From: CBDDKU01 sp965230375
GTDB taxonomy: Bacteria; Bacteroidota; Bacteroidia; Flavobacteriales_D; Cryomorphaceae
Reading direction: 5' to 3'
NCBI GenBank assembly: GCA_965230375.1
Contig: CBDDKU010000005.1
Location: 1 to 64,000, forward strand
DNA length: 64,000 nucleotides
The stretch's first letter is position 1; each line of letters starts with the position of its first letter. The notes under the pieces are model-generated. The model did not search any database. It saw nothing but the letters and a program-made list of their open reading frames with translations, and was not told where the DNA came from. Positions 28,399 to 37,261 of the stretch are shown here, piece after piece. Made by a program: the position numbers and the translations under genes.

Positions 28399-31344
28399 AT
28401 GATTACTAAATCATTCAGACTGACAGGTGATTACGGCCAGAAATTCAAGAAGGCCGCATTCGCTATGTGTGCTGCTTTGACCTTAGGTCTCACAGCGCAT
28501 AGTCAGTGCGAAAACCACAGAATTTTCCTCGCGGACAATCTCGAAAACGACATTACTGATATCTACGAAGTGAACATTGAAGACGGCAACGCCAACTTGA
28601 CTCTTATCGCTTCTAGTGAAATTGAAGTGCACATCGCATTCAATGAAATGGACAATCTGATATACGCTGTTAACAAAGCTGATGGCTCATATCAAACCCT
28701 TGACCCCAATGCCAACACCCCTGAATTTGGCTTAACCCAGAACCTCAATATTGAAGTTTCCGGTATCGTAACCGCGACCTTCACCCCTGACGGAGCCCTT
28801 CTTATTGGTAGCATGAACAGTGATGTCATCTACAGTGTGAATGTTGTAACAAACGAAGCAACAGTTTATGATGGATACGCCCCAATAGAAGGTGGTGATA
28901 TTGCTTTCGATAATGAAGGAATGCTCTACTTGGCAACTAACACGGGGTCTGGACTTTACCAAGTATATCCAGACGGAGTAGTCGATGATATTCTAATTGG
29001 AAGTGTTCCATCTCAAACAACTGGAATAGCCCTGTTGAACGAAAACCAACTCCTACTTTCTCATAAAGGAAGTAACTCCTTGAAAGTTAAAAATACGGAT
29101 GGCAGCAACGCTGAAACATCCTACCCCCTTTTGCTGGATGGACAAGAATTTGAGTGCTACTATGGAGATATGGCTTCTGGATGCGATTCTTCTCCAAATT
29201 CAGAAGAAAACGAATGCAGCAACTTTGAAGCATTTTATGTCCAACACGGAAACGGCGTTTCTGGATCTGACTTATATCGTCTTTCTATTGAAGATGGTGA
29301 TGCAGTTTTAGAGCATTTGACAAATGTTGACTTCCAAGCTCATATTGCATACAACGGAGATGAGAATTTAGTTTATCTCGTAAATGCAAATGGGAACTTT
29401 ATCCGAGTATATGATCCTGCAAATGGAACAGTAATCGGTGATCTTCCAATTGACGCTGATATTGACCAACTCTATGCAGTTGTATACAACCCGGAAGAGA
29501 ATAACTTACTTCTAGGTGACGCCAATAGTGATGAAATCTTTGCTGTGGACTTGACTTTAGGAACAGCAGAACTGGTTGCAGAAGCACCTATTCAAGGTGG
29601 AGATCTCGCCATCCAAAACGGAGAAATTTTGCTCGCTACTAGAAGTGGCAACAAACTCTACCGCATTGAAGATGGCGGTGCAACACTACTCGGCGATATC
29701 GAACCAAACGTAAACGGGCTTGCCCACGCCAATGATGGAGAGTCCTTGATCATGACCAATTCAGGATCTTCAATGGTTCTGAAAATCAATGCCAATACAG
29801 GGGCTGTTACTTCGACCTTCCCTACTGTCCTTGATGGTGAGTCGTTTGAGTTGCTGAATGGGGACTTAGCTTCAGGCTGTAACACCGGCAACGCATTTAC
29901 TTCATGCGAATATGAACTCTATTATGCACATCAGCCACTTAACGGGCCAAACACATTTTATGGGGTTGAGCTGAACAACGACGGAACAGCAGACCTGACT
30001 GTAATCGCCGATGGTATTGGCGGTCACATAGGCTTATCTCCTAATGGCGAAGAGCTATACATCGTTGGTGGTTCGAATCTAAGAGTATTTGACTTGGCAC
30101 TCGGTTCCATAGTCTACTCTGTAAACATCCAAACGCTGGAAGGCCAAAACTTATCTGGTTTCCCAACTTGTGTGGTCGATGACGATGGAACAATTTACGC
30201 CGCTGGTGGTGGACAAGTTTATGCCATTGCCTTAGATGGTACAGCCATACCTTACGGCCCACCTCGACAAGTTAGCGGAGGTGACCTGGTGATTGCCGAA
30301 GGTGAACTTTGGATTATTACCAGAGGAAACAACAAGATTACTAATGTATTGACAGGCGACCATGCGGAACTTCCGGCTGAAGAAATCAATGGTGCAGCTA
30401 TTCTGCCAAACGGTAATCTACTTGTGGCTGATGGAAATCAAGAATCTCTGATGAAAGAAATCGACTTGTCTACTATGGAAGTTGTAAATACTTACGACAC
30501 TGGCCTGGAGCTCCACAATGGTGACTTGGCCGGAAGGTGTGTGTCAGAAGTAGAAGACAGAGTAGATCCAGGAGCTTGTTTTGCATCTGAGGCTATCGAG
30601 TACTCCCCAGGTCTCACTATGGGAGATGGTGCATTGAACGCCAATCGTACTGACCCAACTCAAGCCACAGGAGAACCAGAACGTATCGACCAATTGGTTT
30701 TTACCACATTGGGATATGGTGGAAGTATCACCCTTGGCTTTGATGGGCCCGTATTGAACGGACTTGGTTCTGACCTTGAAGTTGTAGAAACGTCATACAA
30801 CAACCCTGGTTGTGACGCTTACCCAGAATTTGCCGATGTTCATGTATCTGTTGATGGAGTCAACTACTTCTATGCAGGAACGGTGTGTAAGGGCGCAGCC
30901 TTTATTGATATAGACGATGCTGGACCCTTTGATTACATCAACTACGTGAGAATATCAAGCAACGATCTGCTCACTTCATCAGGTGACGGCTTTGACCTGG
31001 ATGGTGTTGTTGCCATTCACAACTGTGACCAAGATGAGCTACAAGAAGCTGGAACAATTGTTTCGAATTCGCTTAACGATGGTACGAGTACCTTGACGTC
31101 TTTTCCAAATCCGACTACTGGAAACTCTCAAGTAGTATTTGTAGCCGGAGAGACAGGAAAAACAGTTCTTGAAGTGTATGATATGAACGGAAGAAATGTC
31201 GAGACGCTGTTTGACCGTGTGGCGAATGGTGGAATGGAATACCGAGTTGACTTTAATGGTAGCTCACTTCCAAACGGAATTTACATCTATCGTTTGACTA
31301 CGGAAAACGAAACAACCATTGATAAATTTATGATTACGCGATAA
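28399..31344 (+). CDS. giant secreted protein, three Cys-bracketed propeller modules, T9SS-sorted (family member C)
   Basis: 981 residues from the ATG at 28399, chosen by alignment of its start region with the 23661 gene; the ATG at 28348 would add 17 polar residues. A long signal sequence (hydrophobic core AMCAALTLGLTAHSQ) is followed by three modules between Cys pairs at residues 37-262, 273-494 and 503-714, the conserved C-terminal domain at 727-876 (ending DGFDLDGVVAIHNC), and a type A T9SS tail (FPNPTTGNSQVVF to KFMITR). It has the same architecture as the 6685 gene but is closer in sequence to 23661, directly upstream. No promoter is clear in the 157 bases before it. Function unknown. 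Confidence 0.8.
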   Translation: MITKSFRLTGDYGQKFKKAAFAMCAALTLGLTAHSQCENHRIFLADNLENDITDIYEVNIEDGNANLTLIASSEIEVHIAFNEMDNLIYAVNKADGSYQTLDPNANTPEFGLTQNLNIEVSGIVTATFTPDGALLIGSMNSDVIYSVNVVTNEATVYDGYAPIEGGDIAFDNEGMLYLATNTGSGLYQVYPDGVVDDILIGSVPSQTTGIALLNENQLLLSHKGSNSLKVKNTDGSNAETSYPLLLDGQEFECYYGDMASGCDSSPNSEENECSNFEAFYVQHGNGVSGSDLYRLSIEDGDAVLEHLTNVDFQAHIAYNGDENLVYLVNANGNFIRVYDPANGTVIGDLPIDADIDQLYAVVYNPEENNLLLGDANSDEIFAVDLTLGTAELVAEAPIQGGDLAIQNGEILLATRSGNKLYRIEDGGATLLGDIEPNVNGLAHANDGESLIMTNSGSSMVLKINANTGAVTSTFPTVLDGESFELLNGDLASGCNTGNAFTSCEYELYYAHQPLNGPNTFYGVELNNDGTADLTVIADGIGGHIGLSPNGEELYIVGGSNLRVFDLALGSIVYSVNIQTLEGQNLSGFPTCVVDDDGTIYAAGGGQVYAIALDGTAIPYGPPRQVSGGDLVIAEGELWIITRGNNKITNVLTGDHAELPAEEINGAAILPNGNLLVADGNQESLMKEIDLSTMEVVNTYDTGLELHNGDLAGRCVSEVEDRVDPGACFASEAIEYSPGLTMGDGALNANRTDPTQATGEPERIDQLVFTTLGYGGSITLGFDGPVLNGLGSDLEVVETSYNNPGCDAYPEFADVHVSVDGVNYFYAGTVCKGAAFIDIDDAGPFDYINYVRISSNDLLTSSGDGFDLDGVVAIHNCDQDELQEAGTIVSNSLNDGTSTLTSFPNPTTGNSQVVFVAGETGKTVLEVYDMNGRNVETLFDRVANGGMEYRVDFNGSSLPNGIYIYRLTTENETTIDKFMITR

Positions 31345-31364
31345 TCGCTAATCCTTTATTTCAG

Positions 31365-31395
31365 AGCCCTCCGATGATATCGGGGGGCTTTTTTT
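31365..31395 (+). terminator. intrinsic terminator of family-C gene
   Basis: An 11-bp stem AGCCCTCCGAT / ATCGGGGGGCT (one G-T pair) with a 3-base loop, followed by a run of T. Confidence 0.9.
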
Positions 31396-31477
31396 GTTCA
31401 TGATTTAGGGAAAAATAAAACTTGAACCCAACCATTATGGAATTGCATACGTGTGTAGGGGAAACAAACTTTTAATC

Positions 31478-32680
31478 ATGAAACGAACATTACTTTTTCT
31501 CGCAACCCTATTACTCTCCGTAGGGATCAATGCGCAAAACTTATTAAGTATTTCAGGAGTAGCTATGGATGCCAACGGACCTGTAGAAGGGTTGACAGTA
31601 TATATCCACGCCGAAGGAAGCATCTTCTTACCAAACGACACAATTGACATCGTTTACACCGATGAGAATGGTGAGTTTGAAAGCATCAACGATCTTGAAA
31701 GTCCTATTCAGGCATTTGCAATTTACACGGGCATGGGGTGTAGCTATTTCAATAATCAAGTGGTTGACGAATTCCCTTATGAAAACTATTACACCATTAC
31801 CTGCTCTTCAAACGGCGGAGGAAACCCAGGTGGAGGAAGTGATGGCTTGTTTGACTGCTTTGAAGTGGTGATGCCCGTTGATGTGATCTACCCGGATGGT
31901 ATGCTATATACTATTACAGAGAGTAGTGATCTTGACAGCCTTGGGGCTAGCTTCGTTCAATTCGTCTTTCCTATCGAAATTGAATATGAAGATGAGTCCG
32001 TTGTCACCATCAATAACTTTGCAGAACTCTATGATGCCCAATTGGATTGTGAAGAGTCTCAATTTGACTGCTTCTCACTATTCTACCCCGCGGCCGACTC
32101 AATTTTGGATGGAATTGTGACCTTCATTAATGACTCCCAGGGTGATGATCTAGAATACTTCTGGAATTTTGGTGACGGAAGCACAAGCACAGAGCCTTAT
32201 CCAAGTCATGTTTATGAAAGTGAAACAGATGAATACTACGTATGTCTCACTGTTTCTAACTCTTCTTGTTCGCACACATCATGCGTGTGGATCAGTGGAA
32301 ACATGGATGACCCAGCCGGTTCGGGAATTTCAACAGGAAGCTCTGTGGAGCGCCAGGGAACTGCTAAGTCTGATGGTTTCGAATTTGTCGTACTTCCTGC
32401 TAGCGAAGGGCCTCTCAATATCGATGATTCTAAAATTGAAGTCGGTATGAATATTTATCCTAATCCAAGTGACGGACTAATCAAAGTAGAGCTTGATAAC
32501 ACAACAAACTTGGAAGGAGTAATTTCAATTGCCGATCTTGGTGGAAGAATTATTTTCCAAAAGAATGTTGGTCAGACCAAAACTGAGATTCTGGATCTTG
32601 ATGCCCTTCCGAAGGGAGTTTACATTCTACAGTATAATGGACATGATTCGGTAGGAGTACAGAAAATCGTACTTCAGTAA
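31478..32680 (+). CDS. PKD-domain T9SS-sorted surface protein
   Basis: 400 residues from the ATG at 31478, which starts a signal peptide ending INAQ; a GTG 27 bases earlier is not needed. An N-terminal carboxypeptidase-regulatory-like strand set (ISGVAMDANGPVEGLTVYI) is followed by a glycine linker, a module starting CFEVVMPVDVIYPDG, a PKD domain (YFWNFGDGSTST ... YYVCLTVSNSSCSHTSC), and a T9SS sorting domain (MNIYPNPSDGLIKVELD to QKIVLQ). Probably surface-exposed and non-enzymatic. It lies just upstream of the sigma-factor operon, whose lipoprotein carries a related C-x-F-T-S-C ending block. Confidence 0.8.
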   Translation: MKRTLLFLATLLLSVGINAQNLLSISGVAMDANGPVEGLTVYIHAEGSIFLPNDTIDIVYTDENGEFESINDLESPIQAFAIYTGMGCSYFNNQVVDEFPYENYYTITCSSNGGGNPGGGSDGLFDCFEVVMPVDVIYPDGMLYTITESSDLDSLGASFVQFVFPIEIEYEDESVVTINNFAELYDAQLDCEESQFDCFSLFYPAADSILDGIVTFINDSQGDDLEYFWNFGDGSTSTEPYPSHVYESETDEYYVCLTVSNSSCSHTSCVWISGNMDDPAGSGISTGSSVERQGTAKSDGFEFVVLPASEGPLNIDDSKIEVGMNIYPNPSDGLIKVELDNTTNLEGVISIADLGGRIIFQKNVGQTKTEILDLDALPKGVYILQYNGHDSVGVQKIVLQ

Positions 32681-32700
32681 GCTAAACATGAGCAATTCAG

Positions 32701-32729
32701 AATGCGGTGGGGATTTTCCTCACCGCATT
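32701..32729 (+). terminator. long hairpin between PKD gene and sigma-factor gene
   Basis: A 13-bp stem (AATGCGGTGGGGA / TCCTCACCGCATT, one G-T pair) closes a 3-base loop. Only TTTA follows it, so termination may be weak; it could be a partial terminator or a leader structure of the sigma gene that starts at 32742. Confidence 0.5.
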
Positions 32730-32741
32730 TATAGCACATAG

Positions 32742-33302
32742 ATGTCAGTAGATTCGAAGACAATTGAAGCATGTAAAAAAGGTAAGCGAAAGGCTGTCGA
32801 AAAGCTTTATAAGGAATCTGCTGGGTGGATGTTAGGTATAACTCGTAGATACGTCTACGACCGAAATGAAGCCATGAGCATCGTAAACACAGCCATGTTG
32901 AGCGTTGTTCAGTCAATCGGAAGCTTTGATGAGAATCGATCAGAAAATATTGAAGCGTGGATCAAAACCATATTGATTCGAAAGATCATAGACTACAACA
33001 GAAAGAAGGAAAGGGAAGCACAAGTAATTGAACTGAATAATGACCACAGCGTTTTAAATGTATTTGATGACACTGATCACTTGTCGAGAATGAATGACTT
33101 GAAAAAAATGATCAATATGCTTCCAAATAAAACGCGGCTGGTATTTAACCTCTATGCAATAGAAGGATACAAACACAAAGAAATTGCAGAGATGCTCGAA
33201 ATCTCTGAAGGAACAAGCAAGTGGCACCTGAATGATGCCCGAACGAAATTGCAGGCAAAAATTGAGCAGAGCGAAGTGATCAACCAAAACTTGAGCATAT
33301 GA
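32742..33302 (+). CDS. ECF-type RNA polymerase sigma factor
   Basis: 186 residues. Region 2 spans about residues 10-95 (YKESAGWMLGITRRYVYD, then IEAWIKTILIRKIIDYNRK) and region 4 about 115-170 (LPNKTRLVFNLYAIEGYKHKEI with the helix-turn-helix AEMLEISEGTSKWHLNDAR). It directs RNA polymerase to a specific regulon. The stop overlaps the next ATG (ATGA at 33299-33302), so it is translationally coupled to a membrane protein that is the probable anti-sigma factor. The target promoters cannot be read from the window. Confidence 0.95.
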   Translation: MSVDSKTIEACKKGKRKAVEKLYKESAGWMLGITRRYVYDRNEAMSIVNTAMLSVVQSIGSFDENRSENIEAWIKTILIRKIIDYNRKKEREAQVIELNNDHSVLNVFDDTDHLSRMNDLKKMINMLPNKTRLVFNLYAIEGYKHKEIAEMLEISEGTSKWHLNDARTKLQAKIEQSEVINQNLSI

Positions 33303-34591
33303 GTGGCCCAGAAATAGACAAGCATTTTAAAGATCAGTTTGAAGGGCAAGTTGAACCCATCATGGAAAGTGACTGGGAAAACTTTGAAGCCATGGCCTTT
33401 GAATCCAAGTCGGGGTGGCATAAAGGTAAGTGGGCTTTGGGACTACTCCTATTGTTTTCACTTGCTGGCGCAGTATACTATGGGTCATTGGAGAAAAATC
33501 AGAACGACGAACTTTTAACGAATTCAAAAGTCGAATCAACCTCTGTCTCGGAATCTGAAAATGAAATATCAATAGATTCAGACAAAGATCAATTAAACAC
33601 GAGTATAGTTCAATCAAAAACTGACGAGCTCGGTTCCGAACCAAAGACTCAAACTGAAAATAACGACGCAACTGAGCCTCTCAATTCTGGTGAAGAACCT
33701 GTCAAAAACGACGAAGTGAGCACGAAAAGTGATGAAACTGCTTCTCAATCATCCAGCTTTGCTTCAAGTCATGGCTCAACTCTGCCAGCTCAGGATGAAT
33801 CGGCTTTGATAGCTTCAGGAACAGCTTCTAAATCACGAAAGACGGATGAAGCTATAAAATCAGCTGATGCTATGAGCAATGAAAAAAGTGCCTTCAAAGA
33901 AGATAAGCTTCTATCCCCAGTAGAACCGGAAGTATTTGTGATTGATGAAGAATACGGTCAGATCGAGAGCATGGACTTATCTGAAATCGACAGGGATACG
34001 GAAGCCAAGTTTTCGAGTGCTGAAAACGAAATCTCAGGGCCAGATGTTGATGGCTCTTCCCTTGAGATTTTTGGGCAATACGAGTGGAATCGCTCTATTG
34101 GTCAAATAGCCAAAGTGGGGGGAATGTATCAAATATCTAAAAGCAAGTGGACCTATGGAGCCGGATTGGCTGTGGCCTATAGCTCCGGCATTAGTTGGAA
34201 CCAAAATCGAGAAGACCTTGTATATGGATTTGATTCTGATCAAAGGTCATATACCTTAAACACCAAATCATTCACCTATCTCACAGTACCAGTTTCAATT
34301 GCTAGACAGTTTGGCGGCGTACACCAGGTATATGCAGGCGCTGAGTTTGGGTTTGTCGTACATGCTTCACAGTCATACACAGAAAATGAATCAAATGGAC
34401 AAAAGTCCGAAGGTTACCTCTACAATTTTGGAAATCCAGATTTTCTTTTCTTCCTGAATGCGGGGTATAATTATCAATTGGGTACGAACTGGAAATTGGG
34501 GCCGGGTGTTAATATCTCACCACAAAACTGGTCTGAAACAAACGACTCACCACTAGGAGGGTATTTCAAGTTAACCTACTTATTAAAGTAA
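33299..34591 (+). CDS. probable anti-sigma protein: cytoplasmic tail, one membrane span, C-terminal barrel-like domain
   Basis: 430 residues. A ~43-residue acidic cytoplasmic segment (MESDWENFEAM) precedes one transmembrane helix (residues 44-61), then a Ser/Glu/Lys-rich, low-complexity linker of about 180 residues, and a C-terminal domain (about 255-430) with alternating strands like those of 8-stranded outer-membrane barrels (LEIFGQYEWNRS, KVGGMYQIS, VYAGAEFGFVV, and a terminal GYFKLTYLLK). Position after an ECF sigma gene with a 4-base overlap argues for an anti-sigma role; it has no FecR or zinc anti-sigma motif. The linker could let the C-terminal part reach the outer membrane. The role is inference. 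Confidence 0.6.
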   Translation: MSGPEIDKHFKDQFEGQVEPIMESDWENFEAMAFESKSGWHKGKWALGLLLLFSLAGAVYYGSLEKNQNDELLTNSKVESTSVSESENEISIDSDKDQLNTSIVQSKTDELGSEPKTQTENNDATEPLNSGEEPVKNDEVSTKSDETASQSSSFASSHGSTLPAQDESALIASGTASKSRKTDEAIKSADAMSNEKSAFKEDKLLSPVEPEVFVIDEEYGQIESMDLSEIDRDTEAKFSSAENEISGPDVDGSSLEIFGQYEWNRSIGQIAKVGGMYQISKSKWTYGAGLAVAYSSGISWNQNREDLVYGFDSDQRSYTLNTKSFTYLTVPVSIARQFGGVHQVYAGAEFGFVVHASQSYTENESNGQKSEGYLYNFGNPDFLFFLNAGYNYQLGTNWKLGPGVNISPQNWSETNDSPLGGYFKLTYLLK

Positions 34592-35710
34592 ATGACGTTT
34601 AAAAAACTACATATTGCGGCTTTGGCCATAGTCTTGTTGGGATCTGGATGCAAGAAGGATGAGCTACCTCCGTCAAGTACCGGAACACCAGCCTTTGCAA
34701 CGAACATCTCCGTAGATGGTACGGAACTAAATCTGATCGCCGGACAAGACGATCTGGTATTAAATCCCTATCTCAATATAAGTGGAGACTCCCTATTCTT
34801 TATCAATGAGCTAGGACCAGAATCATGCGAAGGATGTGGGCCGGGATTTAACTTGCAAATCCTCTCCCCCATATCTCCAGATTCTCTTTCTTTACTTGAC
34901 TTAGAGCAAGAGTTGCTCTCTTGGGACTATTACTTTGCTCCCGGTGGGAGCTTTGAGTATTACACCATGATTTCTGCAAGTGCCACTCCTGATGGAGTAG
35001 TTGGGCTCTGGTATCTCGATGGAGTTTTAATTGAAGAGTTTACATCAAACTCTATTACTTTCAATAAAGAAGGATTTGGATCGTATGAATTAGACTTTAT
35101 CCCTTCGCAAGACTGTGAAAACCCACCAACAATAGAATTTGAGACTGACCAGAATGAAGGGCAGTGCTATGGCCATATATCGAATACGGCATTCAATCCG
35201 TTCGAGTTTACTGCCATCGCTTCTCCAAGTTTTGATTTAGCAAATATTCAATACGAATGGTTTGCGGAAGACACGGTCTTCATCACGAGTATGGATTCTA
35301 TTTTCTCCTTTAACCCTCTACCCGGTGGATATGAAGAAATCTGTGTAACCATGAGTGATGGAAACTGTTCATTTACCAGCTGCTACGCCTTGTCGCAAAA
35401 TCCTGCCGGATGTCAATCCAATATCCAAATAGATATGATGTATACCGACTCTACATTCACAATGGAGCCAAATGCAATCATAGAACTAGAAGTGATAGGT
35501 GAGAATGGCGTTCAATACGTTTCACAATCTCAGAATCAGACCGATGACGAAATATCTTTAATATCGCTTGAGCCCTATCAAGAACCAACGGTTCCCGGAA
35601 AGTCATACTTCAAAGCCGGATTTGAGATCAATACGAACTTAATTGATCCGAGTGGCATTGCTCGTCCATTGAATGGTAGCTTTGAAATCGCATTGGAAAT
35701 TCCAGAGTAA
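34592..35710 (+). CDS. lipoprotein of the sigma-factor operon
   Basis: 372 residues; the ATG follows the previous stop with no spacing (TAAATG). The signal ends LLGSGCKKDE, a lipobox with Cys at about residue 20 and a charged KKDE just after it, resembling the outer-membrane surface export signal of Bacteroidota lipoproteins. The body is beta-rich with two PKD/Ig-like units, one near IQYEWFAEDT...FSFNPLPGGYEEICVTMSDGNCSFTSC. It probably reports or responds to the same envelope cue as the sigma factor. No enzyme motif. Confidence 0.7.
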   Translation: MTFKKLHIAALAIVLLGSGCKKDELPPSSTGTPAFATNISVDGTELNLIAGQDDLVLNPYLNISGDSLFFINELGPESCEGCGPGFNLQILSPISPDSLSLLDLEQELLSWDYYFAPGGSFEYYTMISASATPDGVVGLWYLDGVLIEEFTSNSITFNKEGFGSYELDFIPSQDCENPPTIEFETDQNEGQCYGHISNTAFNPFEFTAIASPSFDLANIQYEWFAEDTVFITSMDSIFSFNPLPGGYEEICVTMSDGNCSFTSCYALSQNPAGCQSNIQIDMMYTDSTFTMEPNAIIELEVIGENGVQYVSQSQNQTDDEISLISLEPYQEPTVPGKSYFKAGFEINTNLIDPSGIARPLNGSFEIALEIPE

Positions 35711-35755
35711 GAAGCACACAAGAATTGAATAAATATTGCGTTCTTCATTTTCAAT

Positions 35756-35980
35756 ATGAAGAAGCGCGTCGTTGCCATCATTGGAATCATCATCTCAAGT
35801 ATTTACCTGCTCAACTTCACTTTTGGAGTAGTAGAACTTCCCGACAATTTACCCATCATCGGAAATATTGATGAATTGGCCGCATCACTCCTACTCATCG
35901 CTTCTCTCAAACACTTTGATATTGATCTCACTGATTTTCTGACCATCAAGGGTGGAAAGAATAAAGATGTGAAGAAGTAA
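35756..35980 (+). CDS. small DUF1232-like membrane protein
   Basis: 74 residues. An N-terminal transmembrane helix is followed by VELPDNLPIIGNIDELAASLLLIAS, which has the (I/L)PDxxPxxGxxDD-like turn and hydrophobic helix of DUF1232/YkvA proteins, then a lysine-rich end. Probably in the inner membrane; function unknown. It stands alone between the sigma operon and the iron operon. Confidence 0.6.
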   Translation: MKKRVVAIIGIIISSIYLLNFTFGVVELPDNLPIIGNIDELAASLLLIASLKHFDIDLTDFLTIKGGKNKDVKK

Positions 35981-36000
35981 AATCACCCTCGTTTCATGAC

Positions 36001-36020
36001 AATACCTTTTTTATGGTATT
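36001..36020 (+). promoter_or_regulatory. inverted repeat overlapping the -33 region of the iron operon promoter
   Basis: AATACC-N8-GGTATT, a perfect 6-bp inverted repeat whose right arm touches the -33 TTG (36019-36021). Its placement fits a repressor site, but it could also be a weak terminator. No regulator is named. Confidence 0.35.
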
Positions 36021-36049
36021 GGTGTGGAGGTAGCCCGCACATATCTTTG
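36019..36049 (+). promoter_or_regulatory. promoter of the DUF4856-imelysin-HTTM-TonB operon
   Basis: TTG at 36019-36021 and TATCTTTG at 36042-36049 with a 20-base spacer: a full Bacteroidota promoter match. The leader to the ATG at 36083 is about 28 bases. Confidence 0.7.
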
Positions 36050-36082
36050 CGCCATTATTAAGAATAAGTTTAAATAAAGATA

Positions 36083-37246
36083 ATGAGCCTTAAGAAGCTA
36101 TACCTACCACTTTTAGGTGCACTCGCCCTTGTAAGCTGCAATGATGACGATTCAGAACCAACCGGCAATACAGGTGGAAATGGGTACGAAGTGCCAACAA
36201 CCTATGTATTCAAAGATGGTGACGGAAACAGCACAGTGAGTTTTTCAGGGCAAACTGATAGACTAAACCAATTGTCTGAAATGACGACAATGATGAAAAC
36301 AGCGAATACGCCAGGCGTAGCTGTGGACGGACAAGATCTGATCGACATGTTTGCCAATGAAGGTGAAAACGGTAACGGAAACTTCTCATTCTCATCATCG
36401 AAACAGCTCAAAAATAAGTGTGGAAATAACTTTGACGATGCTGATGTGACTCAGAGCAATTTTGAGTCATGGATGAACGAACTGGGAGCTGCCAGTGCTA
36501 CAACGATTGATGGAGAGTTTAACGCGTCAAATGGTGTTGCAGGTGTGCTCAAAACAGAGAATTCTGGTCCATACCTAGTGTCTGAAACGGGGCTCGAATA
36601 CACGCAGATGATCGAAAAAGGTTTGATGGGAGCTGTTTTCTACCACCAAATTGTAAGCTACTACCTGACAGATGAGAAAATTGGTGATGGTGTTGACAAC
36701 GAAACACCAGTAGATCCAGCAGCCGGCAAGTACTATACAGCTATGGAACATCATTGGGATGAAGCCTTTGGATACTTTACTTCTTCAGTAGATTTCCCAA
36801 CGAATGGCACTGATAGATTTTGGGCGAAGTACTGCAATAGTGTTGCCGATCCAGTTTTCGGTTCAAACGATATCATTATGGATGCTTACTTGGAAGGTCG
36901 CGCGGCAATCGCCAATGACGATATGGCCACTAAGCTCGAAATGAGAGACATTATTATTGAAGAATTGGAGCGTGTTTGTGCTGCCACAGCCATTCATTAC
37001 CTCAACGGTTCTGTTGCGAATTTTGCAGACGATGCTAAGAGAAACCACGAGCTTTCTGAAGCAATCGCATTTACTTATTCATTGAGATTCAATGAAAGAA
37101 TGACAGCTTCAGAGCGCGTTCAAATCCAGTCGATCTTGGATAGCATCGGTGAAAATCTTTACGAAGTGACTATTGAAGACTTGACCTCGGCTCGTGATGA
37201 GCTAAGCTCCATGTTCGAAATGGATGATGTAAAAGGAATTCTATAA
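36083..37246 (+). CDS. DUF4856 lipoprotein, probable iron-uptake partner
   Basis: 387 residues. The lipobox LALVSC (Cys at about 20) is followed by NDDD, an acidic stretch like the Bacteroidota surface-lipoprotein export signal. The body shows family features such as the HHWDEAFGYF motif (about residues 225-235) and mixed helices; DUF4856 proteins usually sit next to imelysin and TonB receptors, as here. Binding of an iron complex or haem is inferred from that context only. First gene of the operon; the imelysin gene starts 15 bases after its stop. Confidence 0.85.
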   Translation: MSLKKLYLPLLGALALVSCNDDDSEPTGNTGGNGYEVPTTYVFKDGDGNSTVSFSGQTDRLNQLSEMTTMMKTANTPGVAVDGQDLIDMFANEGENGNGNFSFSSSKQLKNKCGNNFDDADVTQSNFESWMNELGAASATTIDGEFNASNGVAGVLKTENSGPYLVSETGLEYTQMIEKGLMGAVFYHQIVSYYLTDEKIGDGVDNETPVDPAAGKYYTAMEHHWDEAFGYFTSSVDFPTNGTDRFWAKYCNSVADPVFGSNDIIMDAYLEGRAAIANDDMATKLEMRDIIIEELERVCAATAIHYLNGSVANFADDAKRNHELSEAIAFTYSLRFNERMTASERVQIQSILDSIGENLYEVTIEDLTSARDELSSMFEMDDVKGIL

Positions 37247-37261
37247 TCGAATAGTTTGTTG

